Below, in pieces: positions 17,249 to 25,558 of a DNA stretch of 64,000 nucleotides. The stretch spans positions 12,597-76,596 of the forward strand of contig NZ_CAKRXI010000010.1 in assembly GCF_934424005.1 (NCBI RefSeq), in the 5' to 3' direction. The stretch's first letter is position 1, and each line of letters begins with the position of its first letter. The stretch is from an uncultured Blautia sp. GTDB taxonomy: Bacteria; Bacillota; Clostridia; Lachnospirales; Lachnospiraceae. The notes under the pieces were generated by a model that was not told the DNA's origin, searched no databases, and saw nothing but the letters and a program-made list of their open reading frames with translations. Position numbers and translations under genes: made by a program.

Positions 17249-17294
17249 AAAAATCAATAGTTTTTGGATTTCAATCCCAAAACTATTGATTTTT
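17249..17294. terminator. 18-bp hairpin: end of the carbonic anhydrase unit and ATPase promoter region
   Basis: Arms 17249-17267 and 17277-17294 pair with one bulged base. They have A and T tracts on the outside, so it can act as a bidirectional terminator. On the minus strand its outer arm supplies TTGATT and, 18 bp later, TATAAT (just upstream of the ATPase), so the ATPase promoter may be embedded in the hairpin. Confidence 0.6.
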
Positions 17295-17323
17295 GCATTT
17301 TTATTGGAACAGCAGTTAACTTA

Positions 17324-17394
17324 CTGGCCGTTTCTGCATGAATCAATATTTTCTTACTGTATTATTCGCCTCCACATGGATTTATATACTCAAT
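17324..17394 (-). pseudogene. DUF6061-like gene remnant fused to the carbonic anhydrase 3' end
   Basis: 71 bases align without gaps to 3834-3904 inside the small gene at 3704, with 60 identities. In the carbonic anhydrase frame the shared DNA encodes I-E-Y-I-N-P-C-G-G-E and then TAA, where the intact gene has CAA. Homology continues past that stop for about 38 bases. The anhydrase therefore seems to have acquired its last residues and stop codon from the start of a decayed relative of the small gene. Confidence 0.75.
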
Positions 17395-17928
17395 TCTCTT
17401 AAGTTCTCCGGTTATCGAATCCATGATGAATCCATAAATCTTAATGTCCTGTGGCATCAGTGGATGATTTTGCAGGGCAAATACCGTATCTTCTACAGAC
17501 TGCTCTACACTGTCAAATCCCGCAAGCCATCTTTCCAGATCAATGCCACTGTTACGTATAATATCCATGTGTTTTTTCTCAACGCCACGTTCCTCCAGAC
17601 TTTTTAACAATACCTTAGGATCCATTCCCTGTACACCACAGTCTGTGTGACCAATCACCATTACTTCTTCCACGCCAAGCTCCAGAATTCCCACCAACAG
17701 ACTTCTTACCACACTTCCGTAAGGATGTGTAATCACGCCTCCGGCATTCTTGATCATCTTTACATCTCCGTTCTTTAATCCCAGTGCTGTTGGAAGAAGC
17801 TTAGTAAGCCGTGTGTCCATACAGGTCAGAATTGCAATCTTTTTATCTGGATATTTGCTTGTCATGTAAGGCTCATATCCTTTTTCTTCTACAAATTTTC
17901 TATTATATTCCAGTATCTCCTCTATCAT
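17362..17928 (-). CDS. beta-class carbonic anhydrase
   Basis: 188 residues. Interconverts CO2 and bicarbonate in the cytoplasm. Zinc ligands are visible: CMDTR (Cys ~36, Asp-Arg dyad) and HTDC (His and Cys ~92-95); NAGG and the GFIMDSITGEL ending are typical of the short beta-CA subclass. GAGGAG lies before the ATG. The final nine residues (EYINPCGGE) are not part of the usual fold and match the small protein at 3704. Bicarbonate supply for carboxylation is the likely role. Terminated by the hairpin at 17249. Confidence 0.92.
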   Translation of the reverse strand: MIEEILEYNRKFVEEKGYEPYMTSKYPDKKIAILTCMDTRLTKLLPTALGLKNGDVKMIKNAGGVITHPYGSVVRSLLVGILELGVEEVMVIGHTDCGVQGMDPKVLLKSLEERGVEKKHMDIIRNSGIDLERWLAGFDSVEQSVEDTVFALQNHPLMPQDIKIYGFIMDSITGELKRIEYINPCGGE

Positions 17929-18020
17929 CTTCTGTCTCTCCTCTTTTTACAAATTTCTCCGTTTCTATTCCATTTGTTCTTTCTATTTTACATCTGAAAT
18001 CTGAAAACCAGGAGAGACTT

Positions 18021-18040
18021 TTCTTACAATTTATTAAGAA
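18021..18040 (+). promoter_or_regulatory. candidate citrate-regulator operator upstream of citC
   Basis: TTCTTA-N8-TAAGAA, a perfect 6-bp-arm repeat. Closely similar sites occur at 21281-21300 (before the citrate transporter) and 28433-28452 (before citD). About 30 bases downstream a weak promoter (TTTACA, 17 bp, TAAAAT) precedes two GC-rich hairpins (around 18102-18120 and 18150-18170) of unknown role in the citC leader. Confidence 0.6.
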
Positions 18041-18181
18041 TGTGAACTCTGTATTTTTCTTTACATCCTTCCAGGGCTGTTATAAAATTATGGTAACTGT
18101 TCGGTACCCTCGCGGGGTACTGCCTTCTGAATAGCTACAAATTATTTATGCCGCGGTGAGGAGCGGCGGAATGGAGATTTT

Positions 18182-19228
18182 ATGTCTGATTATTTTATCA
18201 CACAGATTCCCCCTTCAGATAAGCGTGGAAACCGTCTGGTAGATGAACTGCTTACTGCAGAAGGAATACGCAGAGATGGAAATCTTGATTATACCTGTGG
18301 AATGTATGACGATGATATGAATCTGATTGCAACGGGAAGCTGCTTCGGCAACACACTTCGCTGCATGGCAGTAAGCCATAAACATCAAGGTGAAGGGCTG
18401 ATGAATTCTATTGTCAGTCATCTGGTTGAGTTACAGTTTTCCAGAGGAAATACACATCTGTTTCTTTATACCAAATGTGATTCTGCCAGATTTTTCGGTG
18501 ATCTTGGCTTTTACGAAATTGCCCGGATCAATGGACAGATTGTCTTTATGGAAAACAAGCGCACCGGATTTTCCGATTATCTCAACATTCTTGCAAAGCA
18601 AAAAGAAGAGGCTCCACGCGTGGCTGCTCTTGTAATGAATGCCAATCCTTTTACCCTTGGTCATCAGTATCTGGTTGAAAAAGCAGCAAAGGAAAACAAT
18701 ATTCTTCATTTGTTTGTTGTCAGTGAAGACGCAAGCCTCGTTCCTTTTGCAGTGCGCAAAAAACTGGTCCTGGAAGGAACAGCTCACCTTCCTAACATCC
18801 GCTACCATGACAGTGGACCTTATATCATAAGCAATGCAACCTTTCCAAGTTACTTCCAGAAAAATGAACAGGCTGTGATTGAAAGCCATGCCATGCTGGA
18901 TCTCACTGTTTTTACCAGAATTGCTGCTTCTCTTGGAATCAACCGCCGCTATGTAGGTGAAGAACCAACAAGTCTTGTCACTGGCATCTACAATCAGATC
19001 ATGTCTGAAAAACTACCTGAAAACGGAATTGAATGTGTCATTGTCCCACGTAAGGAAAATGATGGAAGAGCAATCAGTGCATCCACCGTACGTCAGGCTT
19101 TGAAGGAGGAAAACTGTGAACTTCTCAGGAAACTTCTTCCTGAAACAACGCTGAATTATTTTTGCAGCCCAGAGGCAGCACCGGTGCTTGCGCGGATTCG
19201 CAAGTGTGAAAATGTTGTCCACTATTAA
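18182..19228 (+). CDS. citC: [citrate (pro-3S)-lyase] ligase
   Basis: 348 residues. Acetylates the phosphoribosyl-dephospho-CoA arm of the citrate lyase acyl carrier subunit with acetate and ATP, activating the enzyme. N-terminal GNAT-like region (1-~125, VSHKHQGEGLMNSIVSHL) and a C-terminal nucleotidyltransferase with the modified HIGH motif NPFTLGHQYLV (~157-167) and ISASTVRQAL. GGAG before the ATG. First gene of a plus-strand pair with citX; the rest of the lyase genes are 6 kb away on the other strand. Confidence 0.95.
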   Translation: MSDYFITQIPPSDKRGNRLVDELLTAEGIRRDGNLDYTCGMYDDDMNLIATGSCFGNTLRCMAVSHKHQGEGLMNSIVSHLVELQFSRGNTHLFLYTKCDSARFFGDLGFYEIARINGQIVFMENKRTGFSDYLNILAKQKEEAPRVAALVMNANPFTLGHQYLVEKAAKENNILHLFVVSEDASLVPFAVRKKLVLEGTAHLPNIRYHDSGPYIISNATFPSYFQKNEQAVIESHAMLDLTVFTRIAASLGINRRYVGEEPTSLVTGIYNQIMSEKLPENGIECVIVPRKENDGRAISASTVRQALKEENCELLRKLLPETTLNYFCSPEAAPVLARIRKCENVVHY

Positions 19229-19283
19229 TGGTCTATGCAATAATTCTATCTTGAATTTTATCTTATGAAAGGATTTTCAGAAT

Positions 19284-19796
19284 ATGCAAGGTCAGGAAGT
19301 TACCATAACAGATATGATGTTCTGCCGTGACAGACGTGTGCAGATCCAGAATGAATTTATAGAAAAGTATCACCATCCTGTAGTTTCTTTTTGTATGAAT
19401 ATCCCGGGACCGATCAAGACAACACCTTTGATCCAAAAAGGATTCGAAGCTGGAAAAGAAGCGCTGTTGCATGCTCTTTCTGTTTCAGATATGACTGTTC
19501 TTGAGTCTCGCGTTTTTCATGATATCACAGGAAATGAAATGTTACTCTGCGTTGATGCTTCTGCAGAAAAAATCAAAGATCTCACACAGCAGATTGAGGA
19601 AACACATCCTTATGGACGATTGTTTGATATGGATGTGATCGGAATAAATGGGCAGAAACTGTCTCGTCCAACATACCGTAAGTGTCTGATCTGCGATTGT
19701 CAGGCACAGGAATGCGCACGGTCACGAAAACATACGATTGAAGAGATGCAGGATAAAATTGAATCAATTTTACGTGATGAGGAAGCTACTCTTTAA
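19284..19796 (+). CDS. citX: holo-citrate lyase synthase (phosphoribosyl-dephospho-CoA transferase)
   Basis: 170 residues. Attaches the prosthetic group made by CitG onto Ser14 of CitD. Characteristic GRLFDMDVIG segment (~111-120), and PTYRKCLICDCQAQECARSR with a Cys-rich patch near the C-terminus, as in CitX. An AAAGGA site lies 10 bp before the ATG and 55 bp after citC, so cotranscription is likely. In some bacteria CitX is fused to CitG; here it is separate. Confidence 0.93.
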   Translation: MQGQEVTITDMMFCRDRRVQIQNEFIEKYHHPVVSFCMNIPGPIKTTPLIQKGFEAGKEALLHALSVSDMTVLESRVFHDITGNEMLLCVDASAEKIKDLTQQIEETHPYGRLFDMDVIGINGQKLSRPTYRKCLICDCQAQECARSRKHTIEEMQDKIESILRDEEATL

Positions 19797-19823
19797 GCTT
19801 TTATTTAAATATTATCGCAGCAG

Positions 19824-19873
19824 AAAAACAGCAGAACTTTTCTTTATATATAAAGAAGAAATTCTGCTGTTTT
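19824..19873. terminator. bidirectional terminator between citX and the citrate transporter
   Basis: CAGCAGAA (19829-19836) pairs with TTCTGCTG (19862-19869), with inner TTCTTT/AAAGAA pairing and A/T tracts on both sides. The flanking genes converge on it. Confidence 0.85.
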
Positions 19874-19890
19874 GTCATTTCATTGGTTAA

Positions 19891-21213
19891 TTAAAATTTA
19901 ACTACACCAAGCACAAGTCCCGCCATCAGGCAGATAATACTTACTCCCCATATCCATGGGAAACATCTCTTGATATGGTCTTTGATCTCCACATCAGCAA
20001 GTCCGATTCCAAGGAAGGTTGCCGGAACGACCGGGCTGATAAATGTTGCACAGTTACGGCATACGACCATAACAATTGCGATATGTACCGGAAGAACTCC
20101 GAAGTTTCCTGCGATTTCAATCAAAACCGGCATAAGTCCAAAGAAGAAAGAGTCTGTATCAAACATCAGAGTCAGTGGCACTGCAAGCACACCGATGATG
20201 ATCGGAAGGAATCTGCCCATAGACATCGGCACAAATCCTGCCAGTACAGTAGCCATATTGTTCATGATTCCTGTGTTCTCCATAACGCCCAGAAATACAC
20301 CTGCACAGAGAATTGTAGAAGACATCATGATTGCCGGACCGGCATGTGATTTGATAATCTTGTTCTGCTCTGGTGCTCCGCGGAAGTTCACCAAAAGTGC
20401 AATTGCGCAACCGATCATAAACACATAATAAGCCGGAACCTTCACAAAAATCAGACATACGATCACAGCAAGTGTCAGGATCAGGTTAAACCAAAAGAGT
20501 TTCGGTCTTGCATATTCACGTACTTCTTCCTGAGGATTGTCCTGTAATGCCACGCTCTCTCCATCAGCAGTGCCGGCACCTCTTTTTTTCTCAACAAATC
20601 CCCAGAAAACAGCCGTTGCAAGTGCGATGATGATACCTACGATCTGCATTGGAAGAATCTGCAGCCACAGTTCATTTGGCTCAATTCCAAGCACAGTTGC
20701 AGCTCTCATGGTCGGACCTCCCCACGGAAGGAGATTCATAACGCCCATGGAAGTAACACAGATCAGAAGCAGTGTTGTCGGTCTGATCTTAAGTTTTTTG
20801 TAAATTGGAAGCATGGCCGGTACAGTGATCAGAAAAGTCGCTGCTCCTGCTCCATCGAGATGTGCGATCATGGCAATAATACTTGTCATCAGTGTCACAC
20901 CAACTACATTGTGTCCTACCTTTTTCATTAACGCGCCGATAATCTTATCGAACATTCCCACGTCTGTCATAATTCCGAAGAACAATACGGAAAAAATAAA
21001 CAGCGCTGCAGTTGCATGTACACCCTTTACACCTTCTGCAATAAAATCCCCCATTTCTGATACAGAAAAAGTTCCTGTGGCAACAAGGATCGCTGATGTG
21101 ATTGTTGCCACGCTGACGAATGCAAGCGATGGTACAGTTACGTTTTTCAGTAATAATGTAATAACTGCAATAATCGTTACAAATCCCAGCAGTGCAAGCA
21201 TTGTTTCGTTCAT
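19891..21213 (-). CDS. citrate transporter, CitMHS family
   Basis: 440 residues, about 12 hydrophobic segments. Secondary transporter of the CitMHS group, which carries metal-citrate complexes with protons. Conserved stretches include AHLDGAGAATFLITVPAM, LPWGGPTMRAATVLG, LMFDTDSFFFGLMPVL and VVPATFLGIGLA. AAAGGAG before the ATG. It brings the substrate for the lyase encoded around it; a candidate operator sits 70-90 bp upstream of its start. Confidence 0.93.
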   Translation of the reverse strand: MNETMLALLGFVTIIAVITLLLKNVTVPSLAFVSVATITSAILVATGTFSVSEMGDFIAEGVKGVHATAALFIFSVLFFGIMTDVGMFDKIIGALMKKVGHNVVGVTLMTSIIAMIAHLDGAGAATFLITVPAMLPIYKKLKIRPTTLLLICVTSMGVMNLLPWGGPTMRAATVLGIEPNELWLQILPMQIVGIIIALATAVFWGFVEKKRGAGTADGESVALQDNPQEEVREYARPKLFWFNLILTLAVIVCLIFVKVPAYYVFMIGCAIALLVNFRGAPEQNKIIKSHAGPAIMMSSTILCAGVFLGVMENTGIMNNMATVLAGFVPMSMGRFLPIIIGVLAVPLTLMFDTDSFFFGLMPVLIEIAGNFGVLPVHIAIVMVVCRNCATFISPVVPATFLGIGLADVEIKDHIKRCFPWIWGVSIICLMAGLVLGVVKF

Positions 21214-21280
21214 TTTATTTCTCCTTTATCCCTTTGATAAATTCAGTATAACGAAGCAACCTTACACCACGAAGTTATTC

Positions 21281-21300
21281 GCCTTAATGTTTATTAAGAT
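21281..21300 (-). promoter_or_regulatory. candidate citrate-regulator operator upstream of the transporter
   Basis: GCCTTA-N8-TAAGAT, matching the operators at 18021 and 28433 with the same 8-base spacing and the common core CTTA-N8-TAAGA. It overlaps the last codons of the sensor kinase gene, so the transporter promoter lies within or just after that gene's end. Confidence 0.55.
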
Positions 21301-23432
21301 TGAGAAAATTCGTTTTTTCTGCATTCTCTCACTGCTTCCAGAATGCTCTTATCGGACAACGGCTTTTCCACAAATCCATGAATGATTCCTTTTCTTTTTG
21401 CTTCCAGAATTTCCTTACTGATACTGTCAATGCTGATCAGCCGAATCATATCCGGGTACTTTCCGGCAATCGACATACAGAAATCCACACCGCTTTTTCC
21501 CTCTATATTTTCTTCCACAACAAGTACATCTGCCTCTTCATTCTGCAGACTCTCAGAAACTTCATCCACTGTTATGCAGGTAACGATATTTATCCCAAGT
21601 TTCTCAAAACTGCTTCTGAGCATTTCCAGAACCTTGGCATTATCATCTGCAAAAATCATCCGAGTCTCACGTTTTTCGGAAACGGTAACCGTAGTCTCTG
21701 CCTGCTTCGCATCAAGCGCAGGAATTCCTATATAGAAAGTAGTTCCCTTTCCCGGCTGGCTTTCTGCAAAGATATATCCTTTGTGTGAAGTGACGATCTG
21801 CTCTGCCAGAGCAAGTCCCAGGCCGGTACCTTCGCCACCTTTTTTGGTTGTAAAAAACGGATCAAAAATCTGTCGCATTACGTCTTTATCCATTCCGCAT
21901 CCATCATCTTTGATACTGATGAAAATATAGTTCTTCCAGGTATCCGGGAGATCTTTTTCTAATATTTTCTCCATCTGTTCTGTCGTGACAGACTCACATT
22001 TTATATAAATATATCCTTCTTTTTTGCCTATTGCATGTACTGCATTGACACAGATATTCAACATCACCTGGTTCAGCTGAGTCGTATTTCCAAGAATACA
22101 TTCATTCTCAATCCGGATATCACTTTCCAGTGTAACCTGCGGCGGACATACGGAGGAAATCATCTTTACCACTCGCTGCATCATTTTTCTGACCGGAACA
22201 CATTTGTAGACAGTCTCCACATTTTTGCGGCTCAGAGATGATATCTGTTTCACCACATCCATTGCTTTTTCGGACGCTTCCAGAATTTCTTTTGCACTGT
22301 CCTGCTCATCGGAACCTTCCGGCAGTTCCATCATCAGAAGTTCTGCATGTCCCATGATCGGAGTCAGAAAATTGTTGAATTCATGCGCGATTCCTCCTGT
22401 CATCGTTCCCATGATCTGCAGCCTTTCCTGGTGTGCAATCGTATTTTCGCTCTTCTGCACACTCTCCAGAAGAGAATTTAATTCCTTCAGATCTTCGATT
22501 TCTTTTGCAGATTTTCTGACTCTGATTATCAATCGGCCATAAATAAAAACAAGGATTCCTGCCAGAAGCAGTGCCCCGATAAATACCATCGTAAGTTTCA
22601 GAAAACCTTCTACGATCGGACGATAAAAATCATCATAATCAATGACTGCACTGATGATCCAGGCATCATTCCCCATATTCGCAGAACAGTATGCGCTGAT
22701 CTTTTCTACTTTTTTCACTTCCGGATTAGTCCACCAGTAAGAATAATATCGAGAAATTCCCTCCTTTCCTTCTCTCTGTTCTTCCAGCATATTTTCAAGG
22801 CTGGAGTAATCGAGATCCGGAAAGCGCGTCTTTCTGCTGGCAATAATATTATGTCCCCACTGTTCCTCATCGGGATGCATGATGATCGTGCCTTCTTTAT
22901 TTTTTACAATGATATAACCATTCGTTCCGACATGAATATCTGAAATCAGACGCTGATAATATTGTCCGGCATTTACAACCAGGCACAGCCAGTCTCCGGA
23001 ATTTATTTTCTCTTTTAAAACAAAATATTTATTTGTTTCATCGGACATAAGCCAGATACTTCGTCCATCTGAATACGATGCCAGAAGGACCAGGTCCTGA
23101 AAAATAATGTCTTTTTCTATATAGCTTCTCTTTCCATCGGATGTTTCTCTGTACAGATTACAGATAAAATTCTTCTGTTTTTTGACATATTCTTTATAAA
23201 TCATATCCTGCTCTGCAGCCTGGACATTGCAGAGAAAATCCAGATCATCCTGATATTCTTCCATTGCCACTGCCATATTATCCCGAAGAATCCTGGTCAC
23301 GATCAATAACTGATCCTCCTGATTTTTCATCAGTGTATCTCTGTATTCCTTCCATACCTTTATTCCACTCAGTGCCAGCAGTAATATCAGGAGTACCGGT
23401 ATCACTGTCAGAATTTTTTTCATTTTCTTCAT
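21294..23432 (-). CDS. sensor histidine kinase with Cache sensor and pseudo-receiver
   Basis: 712 residues. Helix ILTVIPVLLILLLALSGI, extracellular Cache-like sensor (~40-285), second helix (MVFIGALLLAGILVFIYG), HisKA with IAHEFNNFLTPIMGHAELL (NtrB type) and HATPase_c (DDGCGMD, GTGLGLA). The C-terminal receiver-like domain has D-D at the acidic pocket and the Lys in VEKPL, but Glu at the acceptor position (VLVVEENIEGKSG). It should therefore not be phosphorylated. Start is the ATG at 23432 behind GAGGG, not the upstream TTG. Divergent from the OmpR regulator at 23687; likely citrate-sensing, from position. Confidence 0.9.
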   Translation of the reverse strand: MKKMKKILTVIPVLLILLLALSGIKVWKEYRDTLMKNQEDQLLIVTRILRDNMAVAMEEYQDDLDFLCNVQAAEQDMIYKEYVKKQKNFICNLYRETSDGKRSYIEKDIIFQDLVLLASYSDGRSIWLMSDETNKYFVLKEKINSGDWLCLVVNAGQYYQRLISDIHVGTNGYIIVKNKEGTIIMHPDEEQWGHNIIASRKTRFPDLDYSSLENMLEEQREGKEGISRYYSYWWTNPEVKKVEKISAYCSANMGNDAWIISAVIDYDDFYRPIVEGFLKLTMVFIGALLLAGILVFIYGRLIIRVRKSAKEIEDLKELNSLLESVQKSENTIAHQERLQIMGTMTGGIAHEFNNFLTPIMGHAELLMMELPEGSDEQDSAKEILEASEKAMDVVKQISSLSRKNVETVYKCVPVRKMMQRVVKMISSVCPPQVTLESDIRIENECILGNTTQLNQVMLNICVNAVHAIGKKEGYIYIKCESVTTEQMEKILEKDLPDTWKNYIFISIKDDGCGMDKDVMRQIFDPFFTTKKGGEGTGLGLALAEQIVTSHKGYIFAESQPGKGTTFYIGIPALDAKQAETTVTVSEKRETRMIFADDNAKVLEMLRSSFEKLGINIVTCITVDEVSESLQNEEADVLVVEENIEGKSGVDFCMSIAGKYPDMIRLISIDSISKEILEAKRKGIIHGFVEKPLSDKSILEAVRECRKNEFSQS

Positions 23433-23483
23433 ATGAATTGCCCTCAAAGTAAATTGCTAGTACTTGTTTACAGGAAATATCCC

Positions 23484-23610
23484 TCGAGGTGTTCCGTCAT
23501 GCATATGACAAAACACCGAGATATACAAATCAAAATGCCATCACCACAGGTGATCTGGAATGCATTTTGCTCAAGTCAATTATTACTTCAAACAGTAATA
23601 ATTGACTTGA
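23484..23610. repeat. three consecutive hairpins between kinase and regulator
   Basis: Three inverted repeats lie side by side: about 23484-23520 (GGTGTT...AACACC with inner GTCAT/ATGAC), about 23531-23570 (CAAAATGC...GCATTTTG enclosing TCACC/GGTGA), and 23571-23610 (two 17-bp perfect arms, 6-base loop). The genes on both sides diverge from here, so these are leader or promoter structures, not ordinary gene ends. The last could act as a terminator for a leader RNA. Confidence 0.75.
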
Positions 23611-23686
23611 TTTCAATACAACTATAATATTATAATATTTCTCATATAATGTGTACTTTTTTATCACATTTTGGGAGGAATATTTA

Positions 23687-24373
23687 ATGACTGACAAAAT
23701 ACTGATTGTAGATGATGATCCTGCCATCTGCAAACTTCTGGAAAAAGTCATGCACAGCAATGAAATGGAAACCACAACAGTAAACTGCGGTATGGATGCA
23801 TTATCTGTACTCAAAAATCATACCTTTGATCTTATACTTATGGATATTATGCTTGGTGATATGGAGGGATTTGAAGTCATCAAACGACTTCGCAATCAGG
23901 GTATCAGCACTCCTGTCATCATTATCAGTGGAAGAAGCGAAGACTATGATTCTCTTTACGGACTATCTCTTGGGGCCGACGATTATATTACCAAGCCGTT
24001 CCGTCCGCTTGTCCTTGGTGCCAAAGTCAAAGCAATGATACGCCGCAATAAGAACATGGTTCTGGACAGCCATGATACCCTTGAATGTGGTCCATTTTCT
24101 TATGAAAGTTCTACGATGCGCTTCTATAAAAACGGTGAAGAATTAATTCTTTCTTCCAAAGAAGGTGCACTTCTTCTTATGTTTATGAAGCATCCACAGC
24201 AGGTATTTACCAAGGATATGATCTATGAACATGTATGGGGAAATACTGTTGCTGTAGATGATAATGCAATTATGGTCTATATCAACCGCCTGCGTGGAAA
24301 GATTGAAGCCAATCGTCAAAAGCCTGCACATATCGTAACTGTGCGCGGACTTGGTTATCGCTTCGTACCGTAA
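23687..24373 (+). CDS. OmpR/PhoB-family response regulator
   Basis: 228 residues. Receiver (1-~118: ILIVDDDPAICKLL, acceptor in LILMDIMLGDMEG, TKPF) and a winged-helix Trans_reg_C domain (LSSKEGALLLMFMKHP, VDDNAIMVYINRLRGK, VRGLGYRFV). GGGAGG lies 9 bp before the ATG at 23687; an upstream in-frame ATG lacks such a site. Divergent from the sensor kinase and enclosed by citrate genes, hence the likely regulator of them. Classical citrate systems use a CitA/CitB pair of a different family. Confidence 0.92.
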   Translation: MTDKILIVDDDPAICKLLEKVMHSNEMETTTVNCGMDALSVLKNHTFDLILMDIMLGDMEGFEVIKRLRNQGISTPVIIISGRSEDYDSLYGLSLGADDYITKPFRPLVLGAKVKAMIRRNKNMVLDSHDTLECGPFSYESSTMRFYKNGEELILSSKEGALLLMFMKHPQQVFTKDMIYEHVWGNTVAVDDNAIMVYINRLRGKIEANRQKPAHIVTVRGLGYRFVP

Positions 24374-24384
24374 ATTTATACCAC

Positions 24385-24449
24385 AAGAGCCCGGCTGCTT
24401 TATGCCACCGGGCTCTTATGGAATCCTGCCTGTCGGGGTTCCTTTTTTT
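24385..24449 (+). terminator. tandem terminator after the response regulator
   Basis: Two hairpins in a row: AAGAGCCCGG / CCGGGCTCTT (24385-24417), then GGAATCC / GGGGTTCC (24420-24442) followed by seven T. The ~140 bases from here to the citG stop hold no gene I can support. Confidence 0.85.
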
Positions 24450-24592
24450 GATATATAATACTTGAATTAAAAAGTCTAAATCCCCATGAGCTTACTCATA
24501 AGTGGATGAAAGACATTTGATAGGAGTTTTAGGAATTAATTTATCATTTTTATTTGGCTTTTTATTAAAGAATATGTGTGTAAATGTATTTG

Positions 24593-25489
24593 TTAATGAG
24601 GCATCTTCCCACAGATCATCGCGAGGAAAACGCTGACTGCAAGAAGGTCTGCACAGCCACCTGCACTGATATTGGCATTTGTATATTCTGCATCCATATG
24701 ATACAGTTTTTCCAGTGCATGCTCACTGTAAGCACCGCCTTCGTTCAGGAACTTCATAGACTGAACCTGTACTTCATACAGGACAGCAGGATTTTTTCTG
24801 GCTAAAATATTGGAATCTTGTACGCGGCTCATCAATGCGAATAAAATCTGGATCTTAATCCTGTTCCACTCTTTTTCTTTATAGAGGCCATCCGCCAGAA
24901 CCGGCAGTGCGATCTCTGTTACTGACGGATATCCCGCCAGTGCTTCCCCACGGATTCCCGTAGTCCCATACGCTCTCAGATTTCGCACACCATTGGTCAT
25001 TTTTTCATCTGTTTTCTGAAGTTCTTCCAGTTCTTTTTTCAGAATTCTGGAAACCATATCCTGTTCTGTTCGGATCAGAGTTTTCAGTTTTATCTCTCCA
25101 TAATCTTTCATGCATCTTCCCGCCGCCGCACAGAAAATACCCAGAGTAAAGATCATTCCTTTGTGCGTATTAATGTTCCCTGTTGCATGGAACATGGCTT
25201 TCTCTGCAAGAATCCCGGTCTTTCGGATCTCCACAAAAAGATCTTCTCTGGTACAGGTCAGCAGGTATCCCTGCGCTGCCATACGGATGAACCACGGGCG
25301 TAATGCTTCTGCACTTTTTTCAAAAGTCTGCACGTTCATATCCGTATGTGCGCCACAGGAATACAGATCTACAAGCCCCGGTTTCGGCGTTGTATACACC
25401 TCTTCGAGCAGAGCATAGTACGCTTTTGTACCAATATCTTCCGCAATATCTTCTGCTTTTTGTAGTACTGCTGCCTGATTTTCTTTCAT
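24593..25489 (-). CDS. citG: triphosphoribosyl-dephospho-CoA synthase
   Basis: 298 residues. Makes 2'-(5''-triphosphoribosyl)-3'-dephospho-CoA from ATP and dephospho-CoA, the precursor of the citrate lyase cofactor. Family motifs: TTPKPGLVDLYSCGAHTDMN (~51-70), GMIFTLGIFCAA, and the C-terminal NISAGGCADLLAVSVFL. Weak AAAGG site 9 bp before the ATG. Last gene of citD-citE-citF-citG, 69 bp after citF. Partners with CitX (19284). Confidence 0.94.
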   Translation of the reverse strand: MKENQAAVLQKAEDIAEDIGTKAYYALLEEVYTTPKPGLVDLYSCGAHTDMNVQTFEKSAEALRPWFIRMAAQGYLLTCTREDLFVEIRKTGILAEKAMFHATGNINTHKGMIFTLGIFCAAAGRCMKDYGEIKLKTLIRTEQDMVSRILKKELEELQKTDEKMTNGVRNLRAYGTTGIRGEALAGYPSVTEIALPVLADGLYKEKEWNRIKIQILFALMSRVQDSNILARKNPAVLYEVQVQSMKFLNEGGAYSEHALEKLYHMDAEYTNANISAGGCADLLAVSVFLAMICGKMPH

Positions 25490-25558
25490 AGTAGTTTTAC
25501 CTTTTTTGCAGGGTTTTCTGTTTCACTGAGTGTCGTTCAATATGCTGAATTTCTATCT

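Noticed and set aside
24450..24592. possible insertion-sequence remnant between the regulator terminator and citG
   Set aside because: A/T-rich with short fragments only; no terminal repeats or transposase motif to support it.
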